Position numbers and translations under genes: made by a program | The notes under the pieces: model-generated | Told to the model about the DNA's origin: nothing | The model's input: the letters and a program-made list of their open reading frames with translations, nothing else | Databases searched by the model: none | Part shown: in pieces, positions 37,898 to 45,896 of the stretch | Numbering within the stretch: the first letter of the stretch is position 1 | Layout of the letters: each line of letters begins with the position of its first letter | Assembly (NCBI GenBank): GCA_029262615.1 | Contig: JAJCZD010000011.1 | Coordinates: 1-64,000, forward strand | Direction: 5' to 3' | Source: Candidatus Babelota bacterium | GTDB lineage: Bacteria > Babelota > Babeliae > Babelales > Vermiphilaceae | DNA length: 64,000 bases

Positions 37898-39172
37898 ATG
37901 AAAAAGAAGTTATTGGTTGTGTGTCCAACAAAACGTGATAAGCGTGAATTGCAACTGCTTGGCTTAGATAAAAAATATGATCTTTTTTTTCAAACTTATG
38001 ATGATAGACTTCTTGAGAAAATTATATGTAATGGTGTTGGTTGGCTTAGTGAGGATTTTAATCCTAAACAAACTATCGATTCTTTAGTTCAATTTTGTAA
38101 TGAAGGAAATATTGATGGCATAATTGGTACCGAAGATTATCCTGGTTCTATATTTGCAAGTATTGTTGCAAAACATACCGACAAATTAGGCCCAGATCCG
38201 ACTGCTATTTTACGCTGCCAACACAAATATTATTCACGCATTGACCAACAGGTATTCGTCCCAGAAGCAACACCAGCATTTCAATTGATTAATCCCATAA
38301 CTTTCACGGGCGAAATTTTACGGTTACCTTTTCCATTATTTATAAAACCGGTAAAAGCATTTTTTTCTTTTTATGCTAACCAGGTTAATTGTTTGCAAGA
38401 GTTGCAGAAATGTATTAATAGCTCAATTATGCCAGAAACTTTTTTAAGTCAGTTTAACTGGTTTTTAAGGCAGTATTCACCCTATAGATTAAATGGTCAC
38501 TATTTGATAGCCGAATCCTTATTAGAAGGCAAGCAAGTTACCTTAGTGGGTTCTGTTTTTAATAAAGAAATTACCGTGCATGGCATTATTGATTCGATTA
38601 TGTTTGAAAATACTATTTGCTTTAAAAGATTTGAATATCCTAGTGGTTTACCTCTATCTGTTCAACAAAATATGACAACTATTGCTAATGAAATTATCAA
38701 AAAGATTAATTTTAATAACGGTATGTTTAATATAGAATTAATGTATAATCCCCAAACAAACCAAATTCATATTATTGAGATTAACCCGCGAATGCCTTCT
38801 CAATTTGCAGATTTATTTGAAAAAGTTGATGGCATTAATTTGTATGAAAATCTTTGCAATATTGCCATCGGTATAAATGATGCATCAAAAAGATCAGGAG
38901 AACATGCTATTGCGGCTAGCTTTGTACTGCGAACTTTTGAAGATAAAAGGGTGTTACAAATTCCACATCAAAAAGAAATAGAAAAAGTTCTCCAAGAATT
39001 TCCAGATGCTCGAATTCAAATTATTGCGCAAGAAGGCCAAAGGCTATCGGATGAGTTCCAGGATGGTAAAAGTTATCGATATGGTCTTGTCCATCTTGGA
39101 GCACGAGATAAACAAGAGCTGCTTGAAAAATATGAATTTTGCAAGCAGCATCTTACTTTTGAATTTACATGA
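37898..39172 (+). CDS. ATP-grasp enzyme of unknown substrate
   Basis: The ATG at 37898 is chosen because AAGGGGAGAAGGG precedes it; the frame is open from within glmS. The 424-residue protein has ATP-grasp features: F-P-L-F-I-K-P-V-K (ATP-binding Lys), a metal site around F-N-I-E-L-M-Y and I-I-E-I-N-P-R-M (Glu/Asn), and D-G-I-N-L-Y-E-N. Members ligate a carboxylate to an amine or thiol using ATP. It lacks motifs that would name a substrate. It ends 5 bases before the converging S41 protease gene. Confidence 0.82.
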   Translation: MKKKLLVVCPTKRDKRELQLLGLDKKYDLFFQTYDDRLLEKIICNGVGWLSEDFNPKQTIDSLVQFCNEGNIDGIIGTEDYPGSIFASIVAKHTDKLGPDPTAILRCQHKYYSRIDQQVFVPEATPAFQLINPITFTGEILRLPFPLFIKPVKAFFSFYANQVNCLQELQKCINSSIMPETFLSQFNWFLRQYSPYRLNGHYLIAESLLEGKQVTLVGSVFNKEITVHGIIDSIMFENTICFKRFEYPSGLPLSVQQNMTTIANEIIKKINFNNGMFNIELMYNPQTNQIHIIEINPRMPSQFADLFEKVDGINLYENLCNIAIGINDASKRSGEHAIAASFVLRTFEDKRVLQIPHQKEIEKVLQEFPDARIQIIAQEGQRLSDEFQDGKSYRYGLVHLGARDKQELLEKYEFCKQHLTFEFT

Positions 39173-39177
39173 AAAGA

Positions 39178-40686
39178 TTAAATATGTACTTCTTCCATTT
39201 TAATTTTTTTATCAGTAATAAAGTTCTGGTTTAAAAAGCTAACCGCTTCTTCTCGATTTTTAACCTTGTCGGGGCAACAAGTTTGAGCAACATTAAGCAG
39301 GTTAATTAAATTAATTGCTGCACGTAGTTGATTATCGGTAGCCAATAGTTGTTTTGCTCGTTTTGACCATGTTTTGGTTTTTTTGTCCGTTTTTTTCTTT
39401 ATATTGTTTTCTTCATTTTTATCCACTTGCCCATTTGGTTTAATGTGGTTTTGCAATGTGGTCTCGCGACCATAAAATTCAGTTAACCATTCCATTTGTT
39501 TTGTTTGAGGCAAAGAGCGCTTGATGAAAAAATCAGGTTCAACTCCAAGTGCTTGCACCGGTGTGTCTTGCGCAAGGAAGTATAATGAGGTGGTAATTTT
39601 CATACCACAATTATTTCCGATAGGAATAACCTCTTGAACCGATCCTTTACCAAATGTTTTCTCGCCAACTATAAAAACCATTAATTTTTTTTGACGACCA
39701 GGTTTTTTAGCAAGCTCTTGTGAATGAATTTTTAGTGCTCCTGCAAGAATTTCAGCTGCGGATGCAGTATAATTATTAATCAATATAAAAATCGGCAAGG
39801 TATTATTTATAATGGGGTCATTTGTTGTTGCATAGCGACCAGTTTCTTTATCGAATTTATTTTTTGTGGTTACCACAAGACTGTTTTTATCTAAAATCAT
39901 GCCAGCGATATCAACAACTGCATTTAATAAACCGCCAGAGTTATTACGTAGGTCAATAATAAGACCTTTGTATTGCTTTTCTTTAGATTTTTTCAATAAT
40001 TCTTGCATTTGATTGATTGCATTTTGAGTAAAGGTACTCAGGGCAAGGTAATAAATATGTTGCTGTGGTAAATAGAAACATAATGAATTCTGCTGTTTAA
40101 CGATATCTCTTGTAATATCGAATTCTAACAAATCTTTTTCCCCTTCACGCAATACTTTCACCTGTACTTGTGTATTACGCTCACCTTTGATTAGCGCGGT
40201 AATTTCTTCGGTGCTAAGGCCATCTAACTTTTTACCTTCCACTTCGATAATTTTATCAAATGGTTGCATGCCGGCTGAGTCTGCTGGTCCATCGGGAACC
40301 GTATCAACGACCGTTAAAAATTTATCTTTAGAGTTTCGTGTATTATCAATTACAATACCAATACCATAAAACTGCCCAGAAGTACTTTCCATAATATCTT
40401 TGTATTCTTTTGGGGGAAAGAAGGCTGAATGCGGGTCAGTATTACTCAAAAACCCATTGATTGCTGCAATCATGCATTTTTCTGCATTTGGAATCTTGTA
40501 ATGTTTTTCATTTGTTGTTTGCAGTACTTTTGCAAAGGTGCGGGTCCAATCATAAATTTGCTCTTCAAAATTATTTTCTTTTTTAGTGTTTTCTGGTTTG
40601 CTACTTTCTGGAATAATAGTAATAAAACCAAGGCTAATTAGGATTATGGTAAAAATAGTAAAAGAGCGGAGGTTTAAGCGGTTCAT
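39178..40686 (-). CDS. S41 family C-terminal processing protease
   Basis: A periplasmic serine protease of the Ctp/Prc type, cutting C-terminal tails of envelope proteins. The ATG at 40686 follows AAGGAAAC and starts with an N-terminal membrane or signal segment; an ATG ten codons upstream is also possible. The 502 residues hold a PDZ domain (G-I-G-I-V-I-D, then G-P-A-D-S-A-G), the nucleophile region N-N-Y-T-A-S-A-A-E-I (Ser) and the Lys in G-E-K-T-F-G-K-G-S-V-Q. The C-terminus is Lys-rich. Divergent from the ftsB-like gene. Confidence 0.92.
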   Translation of the reverse strand: MNRLNLRSFTIFTIILISLGFITIIPESSKPENTKKENNFEEQIYDWTRTFAKVLQTTNEKHYKIPNAEKCMIAAINGFLSNTDPHSAFFPPKEYKDIMESTSGQFYGIGIVIDNTRNSKDKFLTVVDTVPDGPADSAGMQPFDKIIEVEGKKLDGLSTEEITALIKGERNTQVQVKVLREGEKDLLEFDITRDIVKQQNSLCFYLPQQHIYYLALSTFTQNAINQMQELLKKSKEKQYKGLIIDLRNNSGGLLNAVVDIAGMILDKNSLVVTTKNKFDKETGRYATTNDPIINNTLPIFILINNYTASAAEILAGALKIHSQELAKKPGRQKKLMVFIVGEKTFGKGSVQEVIPIGNNCGMKITTSLYFLAQDTPVQALGVEPDFFIKRSLPQTKQMEWLTEFYGRETTLQNHIKPNGQVDKNEENNIKKKTDKKTKTWSKRAKQLLATDNQLRAAINLINLLNVAQTCCPDKVKNREEAVSFLNQNFITDKKIKMEEVHI

Positions 40687-40779
40687 ACAGTTTCCTTTTT
40701 TCTTCTTCAACGGCATTGTGATTGCTACTATTTTAAACAGCTGCGTATCTTTTGTATAGTAACCTAAAGGAGAAAGAAA

Positions 40780-41070
40780 ATGATAAATCTTAACCGTTCT
40801 GTAATTTATTTTGCTTTTACCATAGAGCTTGTTTGCTTTGTAGGTTTATTTATGTTTGGCCCGAATGGCATTGCAAAAATTTCTACCATGCAACAGCAGA
40901 ATAAACAAATTGAAAAAGAGATTAATGAACTTAAAATCGAACTGATGCAAACTGAAAAACAGATCGACGATTGGTATCAAAATAGCTTTCTGAAAGAAAA
41001 AATTGCCCGTGAAGAGTTGCAAATGGCCCGTGATGGTGATGAGATTTATTTGGTTTCTAATCATGATTAA
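40780..41070 (+). CDS. Septum formation initiator (FtsB/DivIC-like)
   Basis: A small bitopic division protein. The 96 residues comprise a short cytoplasmic N-terminus, one membrane helix (about 8-26), a periplasmic coiled coil (about 37-65), and a conserved tail with K-I-A-R-E-E-L-Q-M-A-R-D-G-D-E-I-Y-L-V. GGAG precedes the ATG. The codons for the tail, from the Ala of A-R-E-E-L onward, lie in a 52-base stretch that recurs at 45339-45390. The ending S-N-H-D here may therefore belong to the inserted island rather than to the original gene. Confidence 0.85.
   Translation: MINLNRSVIYFAFTIELVCFVGLFMFGPNGIAKISTMQQQNKQIEKEINELKIELMQTEKQIDDWYQNSFLKEKIAREELQMARDGDEIYLVSNHD
41004..41055 (+). repeat. 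Left 52-bp direct repeat of the toxin island (3' end of ftsB-like gene)
   Basis: Matches 45339-45390 at 51 of 52 positions (GTGATGG here, GTAATGG there). Both copies keep the ftsB reading frame, ending S-N-H-D stop here and T-S stop at the distal copy. Confidence 0.9.
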
Positions 41071-41124
41071 ATTCGGAAGGTAAATATATTTTTGTTATGC
41101 TTGTTGTAAATAAAGGATCTTTTT

Positions 41125-43422
41125 TTGCAAAAATATGTTTTTCCGTTTTTATTTTTGGTCTTTCATTCATTTTCTCATTCAGGATTATATTCACGTGATT
41201 CTGGATCCACCGTATCACTACCATTTGAAAAACGCTCACCATTACAACAAAAAACAAGTTTTCAAAACAATAGAAACCAATCATCAAATCCTTATACCGT
41301 TATTGTAGGCATTGGATTAGGTATATATGAGCTTGGTAAATATCTTTTTGATTCAACAAAAAATACACCTATTGATTACCCTGGTTGTGAGCTAGTTAAT
41401 AATAGCTCAGATTTTTATTCTTGGGATAAGCATCAATTCAAAGATCTTTTTACCAAAAATAAAATGCTGCAACCCTCCAATGATCTTTGGAGCTCTGTTG
41501 CCAAAGCCGATTCACAATTATTCCAGCAATATAATATGTACCAATTTCATGGGTACAGAGATTTATTAGAAGAATTGCCCGGTTTTGACCAAGCCATAAA
41601 AGAAATAAAGCAAAGATATAAAAATGATTCGAAATTCCGGCAATCAATGCAGCGTTTGCAAGGTTTTCCAAAAGATGGGTTTTTACGACAAATCAATCAG
41701 TGGCTCTACAAAATAGAAGCCAAAGAACTTCTTATCAAAAAGGAAAAAGAAGAACAAAAAGCAAGAACGGCAAAACTTGCAAAAGAGCAGACAGTACGCA
41801 CTTTTCTACAACAACAATTTACGCAGGTACTTGGAAAAGACCTTCCACAATTGCAACAGTTTCATACAAACTATAATACTCTTATCCAGAACAATGTTGA
41901 TTGTCCTGATTATATTATAAAACGATATGATGCGATTGATCAGATACTTAATAATAATATAACTTGGCAAACCAAAAAATATGACATTAATACCAGTGCG
42001 CTTCACCTTTTAACAACCTACGATATAAACCCTGACCTCTATAAAGAATGCTATGGTAATCAACTGCAGCAACAATTGCACAAAGAATTTGTACGTGAAG
42101 TAAATGTAATGGCGTTGAAAATAGCGTATGAAAAAAACAAAGAGAGCATTATCACCGGCATGTTTATGGAATTTAGTGGCATGGGAATTCTATATAATCT
42201 ATTTTGCCGCTCTTCTGATGCCATGAGCCTATCAGATTATTGCTTGGCCTGCTTGGATGTGCAAGAAACGATAGGCAGCCTTGCTCATACCGACCAGTTT
42301 GGTGCTGCTATCCATGGGGCAGGTATTAATCTAACCCGCGCAGCAGTAGAAGGATTTGCATATTTCAATAGTGGTGACCTTGTTCCCTTTGTTAAAGGCG
42401 CGAAACAAGGTATTAAAAACACCTATCATTTTTTCCGTCACCTTGACCAATCAGTTGTAGGTATTGCAAAGGGTGTTGGTTTTCTTTGGTCAAAGTTAAT
42501 AGAAAAAAAACCATTAAGCAGAGAAGTTATTGAGTTATATCAACAAGGCAAATATGCAGAGGGTGATAAGTTAGGATGGGAAAATTGTAAAAAGGACAAT
42601 TCATCAAAAGCATGGAAAAACTACTTACTGCCTTTTATAAAACCAGTTAAAAATACGCCACCGGTTCTTATCCTGCAAAAGGCAACAGAAATTGGCACAG
42701 AATTCATAACAACTGATTTTGCATTTCGGTCAATTGGAAGAGGGTTATCAAAAATTGGCAAAGCAATCACCAATCCGGAGGCTTTGTCCTTTGTTGACCG
42801 GCATGCAAACAGACTTGCTGACTTTATCGAAAATCCCGCTCCTCATGCACCTCAATTTGTAACTCCTGATGGACATATAATTACATTGACACCAGTCAGT
42901 GATTTTGTCATTGAAGCAGCCGAAGTAACCGGTGCAGTTGGAGAGGTAACGGAAGGTGCATCACCACTTGTTAATGTAATGTCACAATTTGGCAAATTCA
43001 ACAAAGATTCTGAGAAAGCTGTTGGCGGTGGGGCAGAAAAGATTAACCAAACTATAAAAAAATTATTTTGTATAGGAAATGAAAATTTAACATATGAACA
43101 AATAATCCAAAAATATCAACAAAAATTCAGCCAGTTAGGCTTCAAAAATCCTTGTAAAGGATTTTTGAAGCATGTAAAAACTTCCCATCTACCAGGAGGA
43201 CAAAAGGCAATCAGAGGTATTAAGTCAGTTTTTCAAGAAAATGAAAATTTTATCGAAATTGCATTAGAGGCCTGGGAGAAAGGATCAATAATAAAAAAAG
43301 GAATTAAAGAATTTGACTTTGGAAGAGTCATAGGCCTTAATAAGGCTGGTTTACCCACAACAAAAGTACGTGTTTTTCTCAATCAAACATTTGATGGAAT
43401 AAGAACAATATATCCGGTTTAA
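41125..43422 (+). CDS. Secreted polymorphic toxin with BECR-like C-terminal tip
   Basis: The start is a TTG at 41125 with AAAGGA eight bases upstream and a signal peptide right after (about 1-20, H-S-G). The 765 residues contain Gln/Lys-rich helical regions, a hydrophobic middle segment (about 335-430), then a junction at K-K-L-F-C (Cys649). The final 117 residues form a compact domain containing F-L-K-H-V-K-T-S-H-L-P-G-G, F-G-R-V-I-G, T-T-K-V-R-V and I-R-T-I-Y-P-V. A short tip ending T-x-Y-P-V is typical of BECR-fold RNase toxins. Two immunity-like genes follow. Exact toxin family not assigned. It lies at the left of the repeat-bounded island. Confidence 0.72.
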   Translation: MQKYVFPFLFLVFHSFSHSGLYSRDSGSTVSLPFEKRSPLQQKTSFQNNRNQSSNPYTVIVGIGLGIYELGKYLFDSTKNTPIDYPGCELVNNSSDFYSWDKHQFKDLFTKNKMLQPSNDLWSSVAKADSQLFQQYNMYQFHGYRDLLEELPGFDQAIKEIKQRYKNDSKFRQSMQRLQGFPKDGFLRQINQWLYKIEAKELLIKKEKEEQKARTAKLAKEQTVRTFLQQQFTQVLGKDLPQLQQFHTNYNTLIQNNVDCPDYIIKRYDAIDQILNNNITWQTKKYDINTSALHLLTTYDINPDLYKECYGNQLQQQLHKEFVREVNVMALKIAYEKNKESIITGMFMEFSGMGILYNLFCRSSDAMSLSDYCLACLDVQETIGSLAHTDQFGAAIHGAGINLTRAAVEGFAYFNSGDLVPFVKGAKQGIKNTYHFFRHLDQSVVGIAKGVGFLWSKLIEKKPLSREVIELYQQGKYAEGDKLGWENCKKDNSSKAWKNYLLPFIKPVKNTPPVLILQKATEIGTEFITTDFAFRSIGRGLSKIGKAITNPEALSFVDRHANRLADFIENPAPHAPQFVTPDGHIITLTPVSDFVIEAAEVTGAVGEVTEGASPLVNVMSQFGKFNKDSEKAVGGGAEKINQTIKKLFCIGNENLTYEQIIQKYQQKFSQLGFKNPCKGFLKHVKTSHLPGGQKAIRGIKSVFQENENFIEIALEAWEKGSIIKKGIKEFDFGRVIGLNKAGLPTTKVRVFLNQTFDGIRTIYPV

Positions 43423-43434
43423 TTAGGATAATAG

Positions 43435-43740
43435 ATGGCAATTTTGGTAAAAATAATTGATGAAGAGAATAATACAAGATCAATAATCGGACAAATAGAT
43501 GATCTTGACTTATTAGAATTTATTGATGTATCTGAAAAACTTAATTTTAAATGTTTAAGTTTCCTTGATGTAGTTGGAGATACCTATTTTAATGAAAAAC
43601 AACAACTTCAAATAAAAAATGAGTTATCAATTCTAGAAAACAAACAAAATGTAAATAAAGAGATTTTAAAACTTATAAAAAGAGGAGTAAGTGAGGGATT
43701 AAGCGAGTGTTTTTTATATCTAAAATTCGAAGGAGAATAA
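43435..43740 (+). CDS. Putative immunity protein for the polymorphic toxin
   Basis: The 101-residue acidic protein has no signal peptide and starts 12 bases after the toxin stop with an AGGA site, the standard position for a cognate immunity gene. It begins L-V-K-I-I-D-E-E-N-N and contains L-N-F-K-C-L-S-F-L-D. The shorter 43845-44039 product is a paralogue of its first two-thirds. No named immunity family recognised; the role is inferred from position and size. Confidence 0.65.
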   Translation: MAILVKIIDEENNTRSIIGQIDDLDLLEFIDVSEKLNFKCLSFLDVVGDTYFNEKQQLQIKNELSILENKQNVNKEILKLIKRGVSEGLSECFLYLKFEGE

Positions 43741-43844
43741 GAAATTAAAAATTATCGATTCTAGAATATTTACATTATTAATGAATGCAACAAAACAATT
43801 CCAAGCAAAAAAAGCTTATTTTTTAGTTTTTATAGGGGACTAAA

Positions 43845-44039
43845 ATGCTGATTAAAATTATTAATGAAAATTATGCTACTAAATTAAATTTAGGAGCCAT
43901 CTTAGATGAGCAAATTATAAATTTAAAGAATGTTTCAATTAAAAGAAATTTAGATTGTTTAAATTTACTTAATCCTAGTTACAATTATTTATTTAACCAA
44001 AAACAAGCTGTAGCAATTGAAAAAGGAATTAAGAAATAA
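43845..44039 (+). CDS. Truncated paralogue of the immunity protein
   Basis: The 64 residues align by eye with residues 3-70 of the preceding immunity protein: L-I-K-I-I-N-E-N-Y against L-V-K-I-I-D-E-E-N, and N-L-D-C-L-N-L-L-N against N-F-K-C-L-S-F-L-D. The C-terminal third is missing. Its last codons run straight into the repeated junction sequence of toxin cassette A, so recombination probably cut it short. A GGGGAC ribosome site is present. It may be a remnant or still functional. Confidence 0.55.
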   Translation: MLIKIINENYATKLNLGAILDEQIINLKNVSIKRNLDCLNLLNPSYNYLFNQKQAVAIEKGIKK

Positions 44040-44051
44040 AGTTATTTGCCC
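44029..44051 (+). repeat. Cassette junction repeat, copy A (23 bp)
   Basis: Identical over 23 bases to 44716-44738, and the similarity continues, less perfectly, into the toxin-tip remnants. The translated frame gives a K-V-I-C-P junction comparable with K-K-L-F-C of the full toxin. It is a likely crossover point for tip exchange. Confidence 0.75.
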
Positions 44052-44293
44052 TAAAACTGGCATAATGAAAGCGGATTTTTGTTGGGGGTGGTAAGTGGAC
44101 TCCTAAAACTTTTTTTCCTAGTAAATGGACTCAACTAGAAGTTATGGAAACAATTGCAGAATCTATAAGAACAGGTAAAAGTATTTTACAACAAAATGGA
44201 AGGTATAGAGTTGTGAGCATAGTTAAAGGAATAGAAATACAATCAATTATTGACAAAAGTAGTAAAGTAATAACCTCATTTCCGGTTTTTTAG
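44041..44293 (+). pseudogene. Orphan EndoU-like toxin tip, cassette A (frameshifted)
   Basis: There is no start codon or signal peptide, only a C-terminal toxin fragment. After an apparent one-base shift near 44090 the frame reads G-G-K-W-T-P-K-T-F-F-P-S-K-W-T-Q, then G-I-E-I-Q-S-I-I-D and V-I-T-S-F-P-V-F stop. The (T/M)-x-F-P-x-x-W-(T/S), later G-(V/I)-x-I and final T-x-(F/Y)-P pattern is that of bacterial EndoU-type RNase toxins. The upstream catalytic His region is not seen. Its stop lies two bases before the immunity gene at 44296. Confidence 0.68.
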
Positions 44294-44295
44294 AA

Positions 44296-44664
44296 ATGGA
44301 AAAATTAATTTTTGAGCTTGAAAATGCATCTTATATTTTAAAAAAATGTAAAACTATCAATGGTGAATTGCTAGGATTTTTTTTAAGTACAGATTTTCCT
44401 ATTAATCCAATTTTTTATATTGATTGGTTAGATGATTTCGAGCAAACCGAAACTGGAGGCAATCTGACTTTTTTAGAAAAAGAAAATAGTACAATAATGA
44501 TCTTAGATCAATATGCAGAGGATATATATGAAAAGGTCTTTGAATTAAAAAAAACAACCTTTAAAAGGTTACTGCGTAATTGGCTCTTGCTAATTAAACA
44601 AAAGCCAAAGTCAATCATAATCACCATCGAAGGTGATGATATTAAATTAGAAGGTAAAAATTAA
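44296..44664 (+). CDS. Putative immunity protein of the EndoU-like cassette A
   Basis: The 122-residue intact frame has no signal peptide and is acidic, with F-Y-I-D-W-L-D-D and a late Lys-rich helix followed by S-I-I-I-T-I-E-G-D-D. It starts two bases after the stop of the orphan toxin tip, exactly as in cassette B. A decayed homologue lies at 44987-45347. Preservation of an open frame beside a broken toxin suggests selection for protection against kin toxins. Family not recognised. Confidence 0.62.
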   Translation: MEKLIFELENASYILKKCKTINGELLGFFLSTDFPINPIFYIDWLDDFEQTETGGNLTFLEKENSTIMILDQYAEDIYEKVFELKKTTFKRLLRNWLLLIKQKPKSIIITIEGDDIKLEGKN

Positions 44665-44715
44665 TCCTTCCATGCGATTATTTAAGTTATTTAGAAAATA
44701 GTGGTCTAATAAAAC

Positions 44716-44738
44716 TTAAGAAATAAAGTTATTTGCCC
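44716..44738 (+). repeat. Cassette junction repeat, copy B (23 bp)
   Basis: Identical to 44029-44051. It marks the start of toxin-tip cassette B. Confidence 0.75.
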
Positions 44739-44984
44739 AAAAACTGGCATGAAAGCGGGCGTTTGTTGGGGCGGTAAATTGTTTAAAGACAAAACATTCT
44801 TTCCTTCAACCTGGACTCAAGAAAAAGTAATACAGAAAGCAACAGAAGTTTTACAAAATATGCACATACTGCAACATTTGATGGAACAGCGTGGAGAATC
44901 AAGGGAATAAGTAGTTCGGGAGTGGAAATTCGGTTAATTATTGAGCAATCTGGTACAGTATCAACTTTTTATCCAATATGGTAA
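44720..44984 (+). pseudogene. Orphan EndoU-like toxin tip, cassette B (frameshifted)
   Basis: The frame begins K-V-I-C-P-K-T-G-M-K-A-G and continues W-G-G-K-L-F-K-D-K-T-F-F-P-S-T-W-T-Q-E-K-V. It shifts near 44868, then resumes G-T-A-W-R-I-K-G, G-V-E-I-R-L-I-I-E-Q-S-G and T-F-Y-P-I-W stop. It is the better preserved of the two orphan tips. There is no start codon, so it can only be expressed by recombination onto a toxin body. Stop-to-ATG distance to its immunity remnant is two bases, as in cassette A. Confidence 0.68.
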
Positions 44985-44986
44985 TT

Positions 44987-45347
44987 ATGCAATATTTAAA
45001 GTTAAAACATAAAGATGATTTTTATACAATGGGTGAAGATCATTCAAGTAGACTATATTTATTGGCCTATTTTTTAACTGATGATGTGACTTCAAGCAGC
45101 AAACTTTATTAAATGGCTAAATGATCCTTCTGAGGATTATGCAGCAATTAATTTTGCTTTTTTGGAAAAAGAAGGTGATATAATTATTATAGGGCGCGAA
45201 TCTGCAGAAAATGAATATGAAGATATATTCGAGATAAAGGTAAATAATTTAATAGAAGTACTAGAAAAATGGAAAAAATTATACAAAGAGAAGCCAGAAG
45301 AAATTATTATTACGTATGATGGAGGCAAGGTAGCTTTCTGCCCGTGA
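44987..45347 (+). pseudogene. Broken immunity gene of cassette B
   Basis: Begins M-Q-Y-L-K-L-K-H and runs to a premature stop after a frameshift near 45100. The resumed frame (N-F-I-K-W-L-N-D, F-L-E-K-E-G-D-I-I-I-I, I-I-I-T-Y-D-G-G) parallels the intact 44296 protein (Y-I-D-W-L-D-D, F-L-E-K-E-N-S, I-I-I-T-I-E-G-D). Its last codons are replaced by the right 52-base island repeat, which begins at 45339. Confidence 0.7.
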
Positions 45348-45390
45348 AGAGTTGCAAATGGCCCGTAATGGTGATGAGATTTATTTGGTT
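45339..45390 (+). repeat. Right 52-bp direct repeat of the toxin island
   Basis: A copy of 41004-41055 with one mismatch. It restores the FtsB-like C-terminus in frame (A-R-E-E-L-Q-M-A-R-N-G-D-E-I-Y-L-V-T-S, stop at 45397-45399) but has no start codon, so it is a detached gene end. Confidence 0.9.
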
Positions 45391-45470
45391 ACCTCTTGAA
45401 GTGGTTGCAAATTCAACTGAACAAGCTTAAAATAAATGCAAATTTTATATAATAAGAAAAAAGGTTTGTT

Positions 45471-45896
45471 ATGCAAAAAACCAAACAACTAGTTTCAATT
45501 TCAATATTTTTTATAAGTTGTAGTATTTTTTTATCAGGTTTTATAAAAGCAAATGATTCATTTTCAGAATTATCGAACCAGCACAAGAGATCAAAAGTAA
45601 AAAGTGGTCTCAAAGTTATTGGGGGCATTAGTTGTTTGGGGGTAAGTGTTTTATCGGGATTTATTGCGCTGATTGTGTCAGAAGAATTAAGATCATCTGG
45701 AGGAGATTATAATATGGATTTAAACCCTTTAATTTGTGTATTATCATGTTCTTTAAGTCTATTGTCTGGGGTTGCCGGTTCCTGGCTTACTAAGCAAGGA
45801 ATTATTGAATTAATTGATTCATATAAATATGCTAAAAAAACTAATTCTTCTCAAGAAGCAACAGAACAACGGGAAAAACTGCAGGAAATAGCATGA
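45471..45896 (+). CDS. Small membrane protein of unknown function
   Basis: The 141 residues have an N-terminal signal or anchor helix (about 6-26) and two further hydrophobic helices (about 47-67 and 82-105) separated by a short polar loop, ending in a charged helix. GGTTTGTT precedes the ATG weakly. Its last codons overlap the superoxide dismutase start (ATGA), so the two are translationally linked, though no functional tie is evident. No family recognised. Confidence 0.65.
   Translation: MQKTKQLVSISIFFISCSIFLSGFIKANDSFSELSNQHKRSKVKSGLKVIGGISCLGVSVLSGFIALIVSEELRSSGGDYNMDLNPLICVLSCSLSLLSGVAGSWLTKQGIIELIDSYKYAKKTNSSQEATEQREKLQEIA

Noticed and set aside
41071-45338. Search for an integrase or transposase inside the toxin island
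   Set aside because: No frame shows tyrosine- or serine-recombinase or DDE motifs. Island mobility, if any, must depend on other factors.
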